This document shows, piece by piece, positions 27,058 to 35,619 of a stretch of DNA of 64,000 bases. Under the pieces are notes generated by a model. It was not told the origin of the DNA, made no database searches, and saw only the letters and a list, made by a program, of their open reading frames with translations. The position numbers were made by a program, and so were the translations under genes. The stretch comes from Njordibacter sp937773555 (lineage in GTDB: Bacteria > Pseudomonadota > Gammaproteobacteria > Pseudomonadales > Balneatricaceae), in assembly GCF_047730085.1 (NCBI RefSeq), contig NZ_CP159830.1, positions 2,046,001 to 2,110,000 of the forward strand, read 5' to 3'. The first letter of the stretch is position 1. Every line of letters begins with the position of its first letter.

Positions 27058-28236
27058 CTAGTCAATACCGAAGATATCACGAGAGAAAACTTTAACTATT
27101 ACATCCTCAATTTCTTGGTTCACCCTATTCGCAACAATAACATCTGATTGATGTTTGAAATCATCTATATTATTGACAACCTGGCATCCAAAAATCGCAT
27201 CCGAATTAAGCGCTGGCTCATACACCACAACGTTAATTCCCATTCCTTTGATTCTCTTCATGACACCCTGAATCGCCGATGATCTAAAATTGTCACTACC
27301 CTCCTTCATAACTAGCCTGTAGAAACCGACAACCTTTGGGTTCATCTTTATAATTTCACTGGCAATAAAATCTTTGCGAGTGGTGTTGGATGATACAATA
27401 GCCTCAATCAATGTCTGGGGTACCTGAACATAATTCGCTAGTAGCTGTTTGGTATCTTTAGGAAGACAATATCCGCCATAACCAAAGGAGGGATTATTGT
27501 AACCATCGCCTATTCGCTCATCAAGACACACACCATTAATGATGCTTTTGGTGTCTAGCTCATGAGCTAGAGCGAATGAATCTAACTCATTAAAGAACGA
27601 AACTCTCATAGCCAGATAGGTATTGGCGAATAGCTTGACCGCCTCTGCCTCGGTAGATCTGATAAAGAGCGTATCGACATCTATCTTTTCAGCACCCTGC
27701 CTAAGTAATTCTGAAAATTTAATACCTGCTTTACAGTGACTTCCAACAATTATTCGTGAAGGAAAAAGGTTATCCTTAAGCGCTTGGCCTTCTCTTAAAA
27801 ATTCAGGTGAGAAGATGATACGATCCGTCTCAAACTTTTCTTGCAGCGATTTCGTGTGGCCAACTGGAACAGTCGATCTAATGACCACAAGCCCTTCAAT
27901 ATTTAGCTTAAGTGCATCTTCAACCACAGTGTCCACTGAGCTAGTATCAAATCGGTTTGTCCCTGCGTCATAGTTAGTAGGTGTTGCAACAACAATAAAG
28001 CTAGCACCATCATAAGCGACCTGCTTGTCCAGAGTCGCCCTCAACGATAGCGCCTTTTTGGCTAAAAATAACTCGATCTCGGCATCAGCAACGGTGGATT
28101 GTTTATTATTAATCTTGTCGACTCTTGCTGTATCAATATCAAGCACCATTACATCATTATACTGAGCCAAAAGCACCGAAAGCGACATTCCTACGTATCC
28201 CGATCCAACCACTGTAATTTTTGTCTTTGTAGCCAA
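27058..28236 (-). CDS. ugd: UDP-glucose 6-dehydrogenase
   Basis: The enzyme oxidises UDP-glucose twice to UDP-glucuronate. At 392 residues it matches the short enterobacterial type. The NAD loop is VVGSGYVGMSLSVLLAQ, the catalytic cysteine lies in GYGGYCLPKDTKQL, and FSPEFLREGQA is the conserved lid segment. The likely start is a TTG (TTG-GCT-ACA); no ATG lies close by. GalU, encoded about 6 kb upstream in the locus, supplies UDP-glucose. No glucuronosyltransferase or UDP-GlcA-modifying enzyme is obvious here, so UDP-GlcA may be used directly by one of the glycosyltransferases. Confidence 0.92.
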   Translation of the reverse strand: MATKTKITVVGSGYVGMSLSVLLAQYNDVMVLDIDTARVDKINNKQSTVADAEIELFLAKKALSLRATLDKQVAYDGASFIVVATPTNYDAGTNRFDTSSVDTVVEDALKLNIEGLVVIRSTVPVGHTKSLQEKFETDRIIFSPEFLREGQALKDNLFPSRIIVGSHCKAGIKFSELLRQGAEKIDVDTLFIRSTEAEAVKLFANTYLAMRVSFFNELDSFALAHELDTKSIINGVCLDERIGDGYNNPSFGYGGYCLPKDTKQLLANYVQVPQTLIEAIVSSNTTRKDFIASEIIKMNPKVVGFYRLVMKEGSDNFRSSAIQGVMKRIKGMGINVVVYEPALNSDAIFGCQVVNNIDDFKHQSDVIVANRVNQEIEDVIVKVFSRDIFGID

Positions 28237-28468
28237 GATGATTAATCTCTTATATTGTTAGCATAAATGTTGATTAAGTTTATTTTTATAGACTTCGGAA
28301 GTCCCAACTGCCCTTTCTTTTTTATTTCTAGTATCTTATAAGGGCTCTTGTCGATCGCTAATTACTGCCATCAAGAGCATTGGTTTCGTCATGATTTAGC
28401 TTTACAGAATCCCTCTAGCCGCCCATTCACACAGCGTGTTCAAGCAACCTATGAGCACCCTCTCGCTA

Positions 28469-29881
28469 TCACCTACTAGGAACACCGGCCCGCCCATAGT
28501 TATCTTCAAATCGGACAATATCATCCTCACCAAGGTAGCCTCCTGACTGCACCTCAATCAACTCAAGAAGCGTCTTACCTGGATTTTCTAGGGAGTGAAT
28601 TGCACCAATTGGTATATAAGTAGATTCATTTTCAGATAGGATAAAAGTTTTTCCGCCATTCGTAACCTTTGCCTTACCAGATACAACCACCCAATGCTCG
28701 GCACGGTGATGATGCATCTGCACACTTAGCTTGGCGCCCGGTTTGACCGTAATCCGTTTAGCTTGATATCGCTCACCACTATCAATCAAGTCGTATTTAC
28801 CCCAAGGTCGATAAACTTCTCGATGATGCTCCCATTCAGGTCTTGATTCGGCCTTTAACTGTTGAGCGACGACTTTTACATCCTGAACATTATCTTTGTG
28901 AGCCACAATCAACACATCTTTTGTTGACACAATCACTAGGTCATCCACACCAATTGCGGCAACTAACTTTTCATCAGTTCTTATATAGGAATTATGTGCT
29001 TCATAAAGCATCACATCGCCGTACGTAGCGTTGCCATTGGCGTCTTTTTCACTAATATCCCACAAGGATGACCACGACCCTATGTCGCTCCAACCCGCAT
29101 CCATGGGAACAACAACCGCGTCATCTGTTTTTTCCATAACAGCATAGTCAATAGAGTCACTCGGGCATAAATCGAAGGCCAGTTCATTGACTCTCAAAAA
29201 AACATTATCTTTAGAGGTGCCTTCCATTGATAACTGACAAGCCTCATAAATATCTGGGCGATGTTTTTTAAGCTCTTCTAGGTAACGGCTAGCCTTAAAT
29301 AGGAACATACCACTGTTCCAGAAGTAATTCCCTGACTCAAGGTACTCTTTTGCGACTTCAACGGAGGGTTTTTCGACAAACGCATCGACAACAAAACCAG
29401 GATCCTTAGATTCACCCTTCTTTATATAACCATAACCTGTATTTGGCTCATGGGCTACGATGCCAAAGGTGACGAGCTTTCCAGCTTCTGCTAAGGGGAT
29501 TGCACTCATTACCGCCTTGGTGAAGGCAACTTCATCTTGAATTACATGATCAGCCGCCAGAACTAGTAGTAAAGGATCCTCACCCTCTGTCGATGAAAGT
29601 GCCGCAAGTGCAATTGCCGGCGCAGTATTACGGCCCACTGGCTCTAAAATAATGGACCCAAGGCGATCAATCTGACGAAGCTGTTCTGCCACAAAGAAGC
29701 GGTGCTCCTCATTACATATTGTGACTGAGGACTGGAGATCCAAACCATCAAGGCGCTTAAACGTAGCCTGCAACATGGTGTCCTCACCATGAAGGGCTAA
29801 AAATTGCTTGGGGTGTGCGGCTCTAGATAATGGCCACAGGCGTGTACCTGAACCACCCGCTATAACGACAGCTTTAATCAT
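28469..29881 (-). CDS. manC: Bifunctional mannose-1-phosphate guanylyltransferase / mannose-6-phosphate isomerase
   Basis: The N-terminal domain has the nucleotidyl-transfer signature GGSGTRLWPLSR followed by PKQFLAL, and EKPSVEVAKEYLESGNYFWN closes its sugar site. The C-terminal cupin domain carries QMHHHRAEHWVVVSGKA, the metal-binding histidines of the type II phosphomannose isomerase. Length (470 residues) fits the two-domain AlgA/ManC/CpsB form. It produces GDP-mannose for gmd. Its ATG overlaps the stop of the gmm gene upstream by 4 bp. A 232-bp gap with no gene I can recognise separates it from ugd downstream. Confidence 0.94.
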   Translation of the reverse strand: MIKAVVIAGGSGTRLWPLSRAAHPKQFLALHGEDTMLQATFKRLDGLDLQSSVTICNEEHRFFVAEQLRQIDRLGSIILEPVGRNTAPAIALAALSSTEGEDPLLLVLAADHVIQDEVAFTKAVMSAIPLAEAGKLVTFGIVAHEPNTGYGYIKKGESKDPGFVVDAFVEKPSVEVAKEYLESGNYFWNSGMFLFKASRYLEELKKHRPDIYEACQLSMEGTSKDNVFLRVNELAFDLCPSDSIDYAVMEKTDDAVVVPMDAGWSDIGSWSSLWDISEKDANGNATYGDVMLYEAHNSYIRTDEKLVAAIGVDDLVIVSTKDVLIVAHKDNVQDVKVVAQQLKAESRPEWEHHREVYRPWGKYDLIDSGERYQAKRITVKPGAKLSVQMHHHRAEHWVVVSGKAKVTNGGKTFILSENESTYIPIGAIHSLENPGKTLLELIEVQSGGYLGEDDIVRFEDNYGRAGVPSR

Positions 29882-30354
29882 TTATATTGCCCCATTCTAT
29901 TTACTAACCAACCCGCATAGTTGCGCATATAAGGGTGAAAATTTTCATCGTTATATACCACTGTCAGGTCAAACCAGTTAAATTCACCGTGCTGATCATC
30001 TAAAATCATTCGAAGCTCAGATTTAAACTCTGCATAGTGGGGCAGGTTCACATAATGAGTTGATGTGTTTTGATCAAGGACACTATTGCTATAAAAATGA
30101 TCCCAAATACCCATTAAAGAAAAATCCTCTACCGCGATGCCACTTAAGCCTAATTCCACTTCAGCAATCCTAAGCAATGCGTCCTGCCAGGTTTCATTTT
30201 TATGGATTCGTCCGCCCGGGGTAAACCACCTTCCTTTTAACGGCTCATTACTTCGCTTACCGAGGAGGATTTGACTATTACAGATCAAGCACAGGTCGAT
30301 AGAGACTAAAGGTGTATTTTCTAGAACGGTCTTGAAGGTTCGCGCATCTAACAT
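29878..30354 (-). CDS. gmm: GDP-mannose mannosyl hydrolase (Nudix)
   Basis: Gmm hydrolyses GDP-mannose to GDP and mannose by attack at the sugar carbon, an unusual Nudix reaction. The 158-residue protein has the family opening NTPLVSIDLC and LLGKRSNEPLKGRWFTPGG. Its Nudix box is the altered Gmm form (GGRIHKNETWQDALLRIAE VELGL), which lacks the standard R-E-x-x-E-E glutamates. It is directly coupled to manC and may tune the GDP-mannose pool. Gmm genes are common in colanic-acid-type and other fucose-containing loci, in keeping with gmd and fcl nearby. Confidence 0.88.
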   Translation of the reverse strand: MLDARTFKTVLENTPLVSIDLCLICNSQILLGKRSNEPLKGRWFTPGGRIHKNETWQDALLRIAEVELGLSGIAVEDFSLMGIWDHFYSNSVLDQNTSTHYVNLPHYAEFKSELRMILDDQHGEFNWFDLTVVYNDENFHPYMRNYAGWLVNRMGQYK

Positions 30355-30427
30355 TGGGTTATTTTCCTAGCTTTCAATAATAGCCTTTATCGAAATTTTA
30401 CTTCGCTACGCAGCTCATCAAAAAAAC

Positions 30428-31807
30428 CTAATACTTATAGCTTTCTGACTTAAACGGGCCATCAAATGGCACGTTGATGTAGTCTGCTTGAGTGGTAGTG
30501 AGTTTGGTCATTACGCCACCAAAACCTGCCACCATGTCTGCGGCCACTTCTTCGTCTAGCTTTTTAGGCAAGATTCTTAGCCACAAACTGGCTTGCTTCT
30601 CAGCTTCGCTTAGGTCTGCGAACTTAGCTTCCCATAGGTGCATTTGGGCTAGCACTTGGTTGGCGAAAGAGCCATCCATGATGCGTGAAGGGTGGCCTGT
30701 TGCGTTACCCAGGTTCACTAAGCGGCCTTCAGACAGTAGCAGCACAAAGTCGCTTTTGTTCTGGTCTGCAGCACGGTATACCTTGTGTACCTGAGGCTTT
30801 ACTTCTTCAAACTTCCAAGTCTTGCGCATAAATGCAGTGTCGATCTCGTTGTCAAAGTGACCAATGTTACATACCACAGCGCCATTTTTAATGGTCTTTA
30901 GCATGTTCTCGTCACACACGTTGGTGTTGCCAGTGGTAGTGACGATGATGTCAGTGGTGCCCATTAATAGCGTATTGATACAGTTGATGTCGCCAGTGTT
31001 CACACCGTCTAGGTAAGGTGACACCACTTCAAAGCCGTCCATGCAGGCTTGCATAGCACAAATAGGGTCTATTTCGGTGATCTTAACGATCATACCTTCT
31101 TGACGTAAAGAAGCTGCAGAGCCCTTACCCACGTCGCCATAACCAACCACTAGGGCTTTTTTACCTGCTAGTAAATGGTCTGTAGCGCGTTTGATGGCAT
31201 CATTTAAAGAGTGACGACAGCCGTACTTGTTGTCGTTTTTAGATTTAGTCACTGCATCATTGACGTTAATAGCGGGTACTTTAAGAGTGCCGGCTTCTAG
31301 CATTTCTTGTAAGCGGTGAACGCCAGTAGTGGTTTCTTCAGAGATACCGTGACAGTTGGCCAATATTTCAGGGAACTGATCATGCAGCATGGTGGTTAGA
31401 TCGCCACCATCGTCTAGGACCATGTTAGCGCCCCAGTCTTTGCCATTTTGCACGATGGTTTGTTCGATACACCACTGGGCTTCTTGTTCTGTTTCACCTT
31501 TCCAAGCAAATACAGGAATGCCAGCGGCAGCAATAGCTGCTGCGGCGTGGTCTTGAGTGGAGAAAATGTTGCAAGAGGACCAGCGTACTTGCGCCCCTAA
31601 ATCAACCAAAGTTTCAATCAGCACGGCTGTTTGAATAGTCATGTGAATACAGCCCATGACCTTAGCATTGGATAAGGGCTTTTGTGCGGCGTATTTAGTG
31701 CGCAGCGCCATAAGGGCCGGCATTTCAGTTTCGGCGATGTCGATTTCCATACGGCCAAATGCGGCTAAAGAGATATCGGCAACTTTATAATCGGTGAAGT
31801 CGGTCAT
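30428..31807 (-). CDS. ahcY: S-adenosylhomocysteine hydrolase
   Basis: AhcY splits S-adenosylhomocysteine, the product of SAM-dependent methylation, into adenosine and homocysteine with bound NAD. The 459-residue protein shows the NAD loop VVGYGDVGKGSAASLRQ, the KSKNDNKYGCRHSLNDAI substrate segment, EITEIDPICAMQA-type strand residues, and the C-terminal NVPFDGPFKSESYKY that closes the site. It lies 14 bp downstream of metK, forming with the adenosine kinase gene a methyl-cycle unit. I see no room for an SAH riboswitch between metK and ahcY. Confidence 0.96.
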   Translation of the reverse strand: MTDFTDYKVADISLAAFGRMEIDIAETEMPALMALRTKYAAQKPLSNAKVMGCIHMTIQTAVLIETLVDLGAQVRWSSCNIFSTQDHAAAAIAAAGIPVFAWKGETEQEAQWCIEQTIVQNGKDWGANMVLDDGGDLTTMLHDQFPEILANCHGISEETTTGVHRLQEMLEAGTLKVPAINVNDAVTKSKNDNKYGCRHSLNDAIKRATDHLLAGKKALVVGYGDVGKGSAASLRQEGMIVKITEIDPICAMQACMDGFEVVSPYLDGVNTGDINCINTLLMGTTDIIVTTTGNTNVCDENMLKTIKNGAVVCNIGHFDNEIDTAFMRKTWKFEEVKPQVHKVYRAADQNKSDFVLLLSEGRLVNLGNATGHPSRIMDGSFANQVLAQMHLWEAKFADLSEAEKQASLWLRILPKKLDEEVAADMVAGFGGVMTKLTTTQADYINVPFDGPFKSESYKY

Positions 31808-31821
31808 GGGTGTGGTCTCGG

Positions 31822-32976
31822 TTATAGGGCTTTGCGGAGCAGGTTGGCTTTGTCAGTTTTTTCCCAAGTGAAGTCTGAGAGTTCGCGGCCAAAGTGGCCG
31901 TAGGCGGCTGTTTGTTGATAAATTGGGCGCTTTAGGTCTAGCATTTTAATTAGACCTGCTGGGGTCAGGTTAAAGTGCTCTCTCACCAAGTTGGTGATTT
32001 CATGTTCTGGCAGCTTTCCTGTGCCAAAGGTATTGATCGAAATAGAGGTGGGTTCACTTACGCCTATGGCATAAGATATTTGTATTTCACAGCGGTCGGC
32101 TAGGCCTGCAGCCACTATATTTTTAGCCACGTAACGGCCTGCATAGGCCGCACTGCGGTCTACCTTGGAGGGGTCTTTGCCCGAGAAAGCACCACCGCCG
32201 TGACGGGCCATACCACCATAAGTATCTACGATGATTTTTCGGCCAGTTAGGCCGCAATCACCTACTGGGCCACCAATAACGAAGTTGCCTGTTGGGTTGA
32301 TGTGGAACTTAGTATTACTATCAATCCACTTAGCGGGCAGTACCGGCTTAATAATTTCTTCTAACACGGCTTCGCGTAACTCACTCAAACTAACCGATGG
32401 GTCATGTTGGGTTGACAATACCACTGCATCTACGCCCACAGGCATGTCATTTTCGTAACGTAAGGTGAGCTGGCTTTTAGCGTCTGGGCGAAGCCAAGGC
32501 AATGTTCCGTTTTTTCTTAATTGAGCTTGGCGCTCTACTAGGCGATGGGAGTAGTAAATGGGTGCGGGCATCAACACATCTGTTTCGTTACTGGCATAAC
32601 CAAACATTAAGCCTTGGTCGCCTGCGCCTAAGTCTTTACCCTCTGTTTCATCTACGCCCATGGCGATGTCGCTAGACTGTTTGCCTATGGCGTTAATAAT
32701 GGCACAAGAGGCACCATCAAAACCCACATCGGAACTGTTGTAACCGATGTCTAAGATCACTTTACGGATTATTTCTTCTAGATCTACATAGGTAGACGTT
32801 CTTACTTCGCCTGCCACGATGGCCATGCCGGTTTTTACCATAGTTTCTACGGCTATGCGCGACTCTGGATCATCTTTTAACATGGCATCAACAACTGCGT
32901 CTGAGATTTGGTCGGCTAGTTTGTCTGGGTGGCCTTCAGAGACTGACTCTGAGGTGAATAGTGAGTAGTTTGACAT
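31822..32976 (-). CDS. metK: S-adenosylmethionine synthetase
   Basis: MetK makes SAM from methionine and ATP. The protein starts MSNYSLFTSESVSEGHPDK at an ATG at 32976 with AAGG eight bases upstream. The open frame continues 24 codons further, but that part is the translation of an intergenic repeat and does not belong. GAGDQGLMFGYA, NPTGNFVIGGPVGDCGLTGR and GGGAFSGKDPSKVDRSAAYA are the hallmark ATP and methionine loops. Length, about 384 residues, fits the family. It serves general metabolism and also the several methyltransferases of this locus. Confidence 0.97.
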   Translation of the reverse strand: MSNYSLFTSESVSEGHPDKLADQISDAVVDAMLKDDPESRIAVETMVKTGMAIVAGEVRTSTYVDLEEIIRKVILDIGYNSSDVGFDGASCAIINAIGKQSSDIAMGVDETEGKDLGAGDQGLMFGYASNETDVLMPAPIYYSHRLVERQAQLRKNGTLPWLRPDAKSQLTLRYENDMPVGVDAVVLSTQHDPSVSLSELREAVLEEIIKPVLPAKWIDSNTKFHINPTGNFVIGGPVGDCGLTGRKIIVDTYGGMARHGGGAFSGKDPSKVDRSAAYAGRYVAKNIVAAGLADRCEIQISYAIGVSEPTSISINTFGTGKLPEHEITNLVREHFNLTPAGLIKMLDLKRPIYQQTAAYGHFGRELSDFTWEKTDKANLLRKAL

Positions 32977-32990
32977 GCTGTTACCTTTTT

Positions 32991-33053
32991 GGATTGCCGC
33001 GCTTTGCTCGCAATGACGGGGCTTTGGATTTCCGCGCTGCGCTCGCAATGACG
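32991..33053. repeat. Two tandem copies of a 28-bp intergenic repeat
   Basis: Positions 32991-33018 and 33026-33053 match at 25 of 28 bases, with a 35-bp period; each copy starts GGATT and ends GCTCGCAATGACG. The minus strand translates as the familiar CEQSAAIQ-like string that often contaminates gene calls upstream of true starts. This is a dispersed intergenic repeat type, here lying between adenosine kinase and metK and inflating the metK frame. Confidence 0.75.
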
Positions 33054-33061
33054 TGAGGGGG

Positions 33062-34057
33062 TTAGATATTGAACTGGGCTTTTATTCTGTCGTATTCGAT
33101 GCTGGTAACTCTTGGGCCAAATTGGCTTACCACACGCGCCGCAGCGGCGTTAGCAAAACCTAAGGCCCATTCGTAGTCTTGGCCACTGGTAATGGCATAT
33201 AAAAATGCACCGGCAAACATATCGCCAGCACCATTGGTATCCACTGCTTCGGTGGTCACTCCTGGAACGCTAGCAACTTGAGCTCCATCAAAGGCCGTTG
33301 CCCCATTTTCGCCCTGGGTGATGACGAATGTTTTGGCGATGCTCTTAAGGCCCTCTATGGCGTCTTCTAAGGTGTTACTATGGGTGTAACTCAGGGCTTC
33401 GTCTTGATTGCAAAATAATAGATCCACACCAGGGCCAATCACTTTGGCGATGTTTTGAGCAAACACCTGAACGACAAATGGGTCTGATAAGCTAATGGAA
33501 GTTTTTACGCCATTTTTCCTAGCAAATTCCATGGCCTCTTGCGCCACGTGGGTGCGCGCGTCATCGGTCACTAGGTAACCTTCCATGTACAGCCATTGGG
33601 AGGCCGCAAGCTCTTGCTTTTCAACTTCGTCGTGGGTGAGGTCTAAGCTGGCACCAAGAAAGGTGTTCATAGTGCGTTCGGCGTCTGGTGTAACCATCAC
33701 CAAGCACTTACCCGTGATGCCTTGTTTGGGCTTAATACGATGAAAGGTGACGCCTGCTGCGTTTAGATCTTTAACAAAAAAACCACCGTCTTCATCTGAC
33801 GCCACTTTGCCGGCATAAAAAGCATCTGCACCAAAGCTGCTTGCAGCCACGATGCTATTACACGCAGAGCCACCACAGGCTTTTTTAACGTGAGTCGTTT
33901 GTTCGCGCAGGGCCTTGATCAGGTAATCTTGCCTCTCTTCATCTACCAGCGTCATCAACCCCTTGCCAACGCCATGTTCAGCAAGAAAGTCGTCTGTGAC
34001 TACGATTTCCGTATCCACCAAGGCTGCACCGATACCAAATATGTCGTACTTTTTCAT
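33062..34057 (-). CDS. PfkB-family adenosine kinase
   Basis: The 331-residue protein is a ribokinase-fold sugar kinase with DTNGAGDMFAGAFLY at the anion hole/catalytic aspartate, and CGGSACNSIVAASSFG near the N-terminus, which binds the nucleoside. It closely fits bacterial PfkB proteins annotated as adenosine kinase. The gene context supports this: downstream metK and ahcY form the SAM-SAH-adenosine cycle, and this kinase would return adenosine to AMP. Other PfkB substrates, such as ribose or inosine, are possible. The stop lies 8 bp beyond the tandem repeat. Confidence 0.8.
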   Translation of the reverse strand: MKKYDIFGIGAALVDTEIVVTDDFLAEHGVGKGLMTLVDEERQDYLIKALREQTTHVKKACGGSACNSIVAASSFGADAFYAGKVASDEDGGFFVKDLNAAGVTFHRIKPKQGITGKCLVMVTPDAERTMNTFLGASLDLTHDEVEKQELAASQWLYMEGYLVTDDARTHVAQEAMEFARKNGVKTSISLSDPFVVQVFAQNIAKVIGPGVDLLFCNQDEALSYTHSNTLEDAIEGLKSIAKTFVITQGENGATAFDGAQVASVPGVTTEAVDTNGAGDMFAGAFLYAITSGQDYEWALGFANAAAARVVSQFGPRVTSIEYDRIKAQFNI

Positions 34058-34174
34058 GGAGCTTCCAAAATTTTTTAAATAGTTTACGTTAGGGCGTTAG
34101 GGCTAGCATTTATTATAACCGCTTATGGCGACTGAGATGTCTATCAAACAAACGATAATAACCATTATCAGACA

Positions 34175-35071
34175 CTACCAACCGTTCTTTTCAATCAGCG
34201 CTTTGATAGACAACTTGGTCAGGGGGTCACGCATGCCCACCGCTAAGTTCGCACTTAAAAACCCTCGTTTATGACCACAGTCAAAGATGCCTGCGTCGGT
34301 CTCAAAGGCGTTTAGTCCATCAAGTTTAAGCAGCTCATCCAGTGCGTCTGTGAGCTGTATTTCGCCGCCGACACCGGCAACGGTGGTTTCAAGCAGGCCT
34401 AACACTGCAGATGGAAGAATGTATCGGCCCAGCACCGCTAAATTGGACGGTGCATCCTTCGGGGAAGGTTTCTCTACCAAGCCTTTTATTGGCACACTTT
34501 TAAAAGGTTCACTTAGCTGTGTGCCCAAGTCTGCTACGCCGTAATTTTCAATGGCCTCTGAATCAACGCGCTCCACCATGATTTGGCCTATGCCAGTGTC
34601 ATTCCAGGCGTCTACCATGGATGAAAAGCTGTGGTTCTTTTCTCGCGACGCTTGATCAAGCACCAAAACATCGGGCAGCAGCACTGCAAAGGGCTCATCA
34701 TTTAACAAGTGCTTTGCACAAAGCACGGCATGGCCTAGGCCTAGGGCATCGCTTTGGCGAATGGAGGTCACCTTTACCCCTGCAGGGATGATGTTTTTAA
34801 CGGTGCCTAAAATAGTCTCTTTGCCCTTTTTTTCTAACCGGTGCTCTAGCTCATAGTGGGCATCAAAATGGTTTTCAATGGCCTCTTTACCACTGCGGGT
34901 GACTAGAATGATTTCTGTAATGCCTGCTGCAATCGCCTCTTTCACCACGTGCTCGATGATAGGCCGGTCATAGACCGGTAATAATTCTTTGGGGATCGCT
35001 TTAGTGGCAGGCAACATTCGCGTGCCAAGGCCTGCTACCGGGATCACTGCTTTTTTGATTTTCTGTATCAT
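34175..35071 (-). CDS. galU: UTP-glucose-1-phosphate uridylyltransferase
   Basis: GalU makes UDP-glucose from UTP and glucose-1-phosphate. The 298-residue protein has the signature PVAGLGTRMLPATKAIPKEL at the N-terminus, PIIEHVVKEAIAAGI, and the LVEKPSPKDAPSNLAVLGRY substrate strand. FDCGHKRGFLSANLA lies near the C-terminus as in other bacterial GalU proteins. Its product feeds ugd in the same locus. It is the second gene after the ops-like leader, next to a MarR-type EPS regulator. Confidence 0.94.
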   Translation of the reverse strand: MIQKIKKAVIPVAGLGTRMLPATKAIPKELLPVYDRPIIEHVVKEAIAAGITEIILVTRSGKEAIENHFDAHYELEHRLEKKGKETILGTVKNIIPAGVKVTSIRQSDALGLGHAVLCAKHLLNDEPFAVLLPDVLVLDQASREKNHSFSSMVDAWNDTGIGQIMVERVDSEAIENYGVADLGTQLSEPFKSVPIKGLVEKPSPKDAPSNLAVLGRYILPSAVLGLLETTVAGVGGEIQLTDALDELLKLDGLNAFETDAGIFDCGHKRGFLSANLAVGMRDPLTKLSIKALIEKNGW

Positions 35072-35134
35072 TCTTTACCCTTGGCTACCTGCATACACTG
35101 GTCTATTTTAAAGTAGAGCTCAGGCATCTTCAAT

Positions 35135-35449
35135 TTATTGCACGTCGCGCTTAAGCTGCTTTATTTCTTGGGTGATTTTCTCATGCTCGGCAATTTTTCG
35201 CTTTAGAAAGCTCGCCGTTAATCTGGTTTTTTCTTCTATGCCTTTGGGCGTTAATAGGTAGAGGTAGCTCATTTTATGGGCGCTACGTTTAAAATTACCT
35301 GCCTTGACCAAGCCCTTAGTCATTAATGCCTGCACACAGTAATTGATTTTTCCAACGCTCACACCCAATTCTTGAGCCAGTTGCCGCTGGGATATGTGCG
35401 GGTTAGACTCGATGTGTTTGAGTATTTTTAAATGAATTTCTGTGGGCAT
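35135..35449 (-). CDS. MarR family EPS-associated transcriptional regulator
   Basis: A winged-helix protein of about 104 residues: ILKHIESNPHISQRQLAQEL and VSVGKINYCVQALMTKGLVK form the helix-turn-helix, MSYLYLLTPKGIEEK the wing. A lysine-rich coiled helix ends the protein. It fits the small MarR-type regulators linked to EPS loci. I use the ATG at 35449; a start at 35488 adds 13 residues and cannot be excluded. A perfect 19-bp dyad about 105 bp upstream is a good candidate operator for this or a related dimeric regulator, which would make it autoregulatory. Confidence 0.82.
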   Translation of the reverse strand: MPTEIHLKILKHIESNPHISQRQLAQELGVSVGKINYCVQALMTKGLVKAGNFKRSAHKMSYLYLLTPKGIEEKTRLTASFLKRKIAEHEKITQEIKQLKRDVQ

Positions 35450-35495
35450 GATCCTGCTTGGTGGTGAGTAACGCGTAAAAAACTGCACCTAATAA

Positions 35496-35541
35496 GGCAT
35501 AAGTGGCAGAGACGCTACCGCCCTACCCGGTCACTTATGGC
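35496..35541 (-). promoter_or_regulatory. ops/JUMPstart-like element inside a hairpin
   Basis: The minus strand reads GGCGGTAGCGT at 35522-35512, identical to the ops core GGCGGTAG-N-N-T where RfaH is recruited to paused polymerase. It lies in the loop of a hairpin with 8-bp arms CATAAGTG/CACTTATG (35498-35505 and 35532-35539), and a GGGTAGG block precedes it as in JUMPstart sequences. It stands downstream of rfaH and upstream of the EPS regulator, facing the whole polysaccharide locus. An alternative is a dispersed palindromic repeat that happens to contain the core. Confidence 0.65.
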
Positions 35542-35553
35542 ATTTGCAAATAG

Positions 35554-35572
35554 GTGTTCAACTGTTGAACAC
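35554..35572. promoter_or_regulatory. Perfect 19-bp dyad, candidate operator
   Basis: GTGTTCAACTGTTGAACAC is a perfect inverted repeat with 9-bp arms around one base. It lies in the leader between rfaH and the MarR-type regulator gene. Size and symmetry match sites bound by winged-helix dimers such as MarR proteins. The TTGAAC half could also be read as a minus-strand -35 box, so binding might block a promoter. Confidence 0.55.
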
Positions 35573-35619
35573 TAGTAAAACATTAACACAATGTGCCGTG
35601 GAATGACTTCCAAAGCAGA

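Noticed and set aside
32977..33048. N-terminal extension of metK by 24 residues
   Set aside because: The extra codons translate an intergenic repeat and the family starts at MSNYSLF with a ribosome site, so the extension is not part of the protein.
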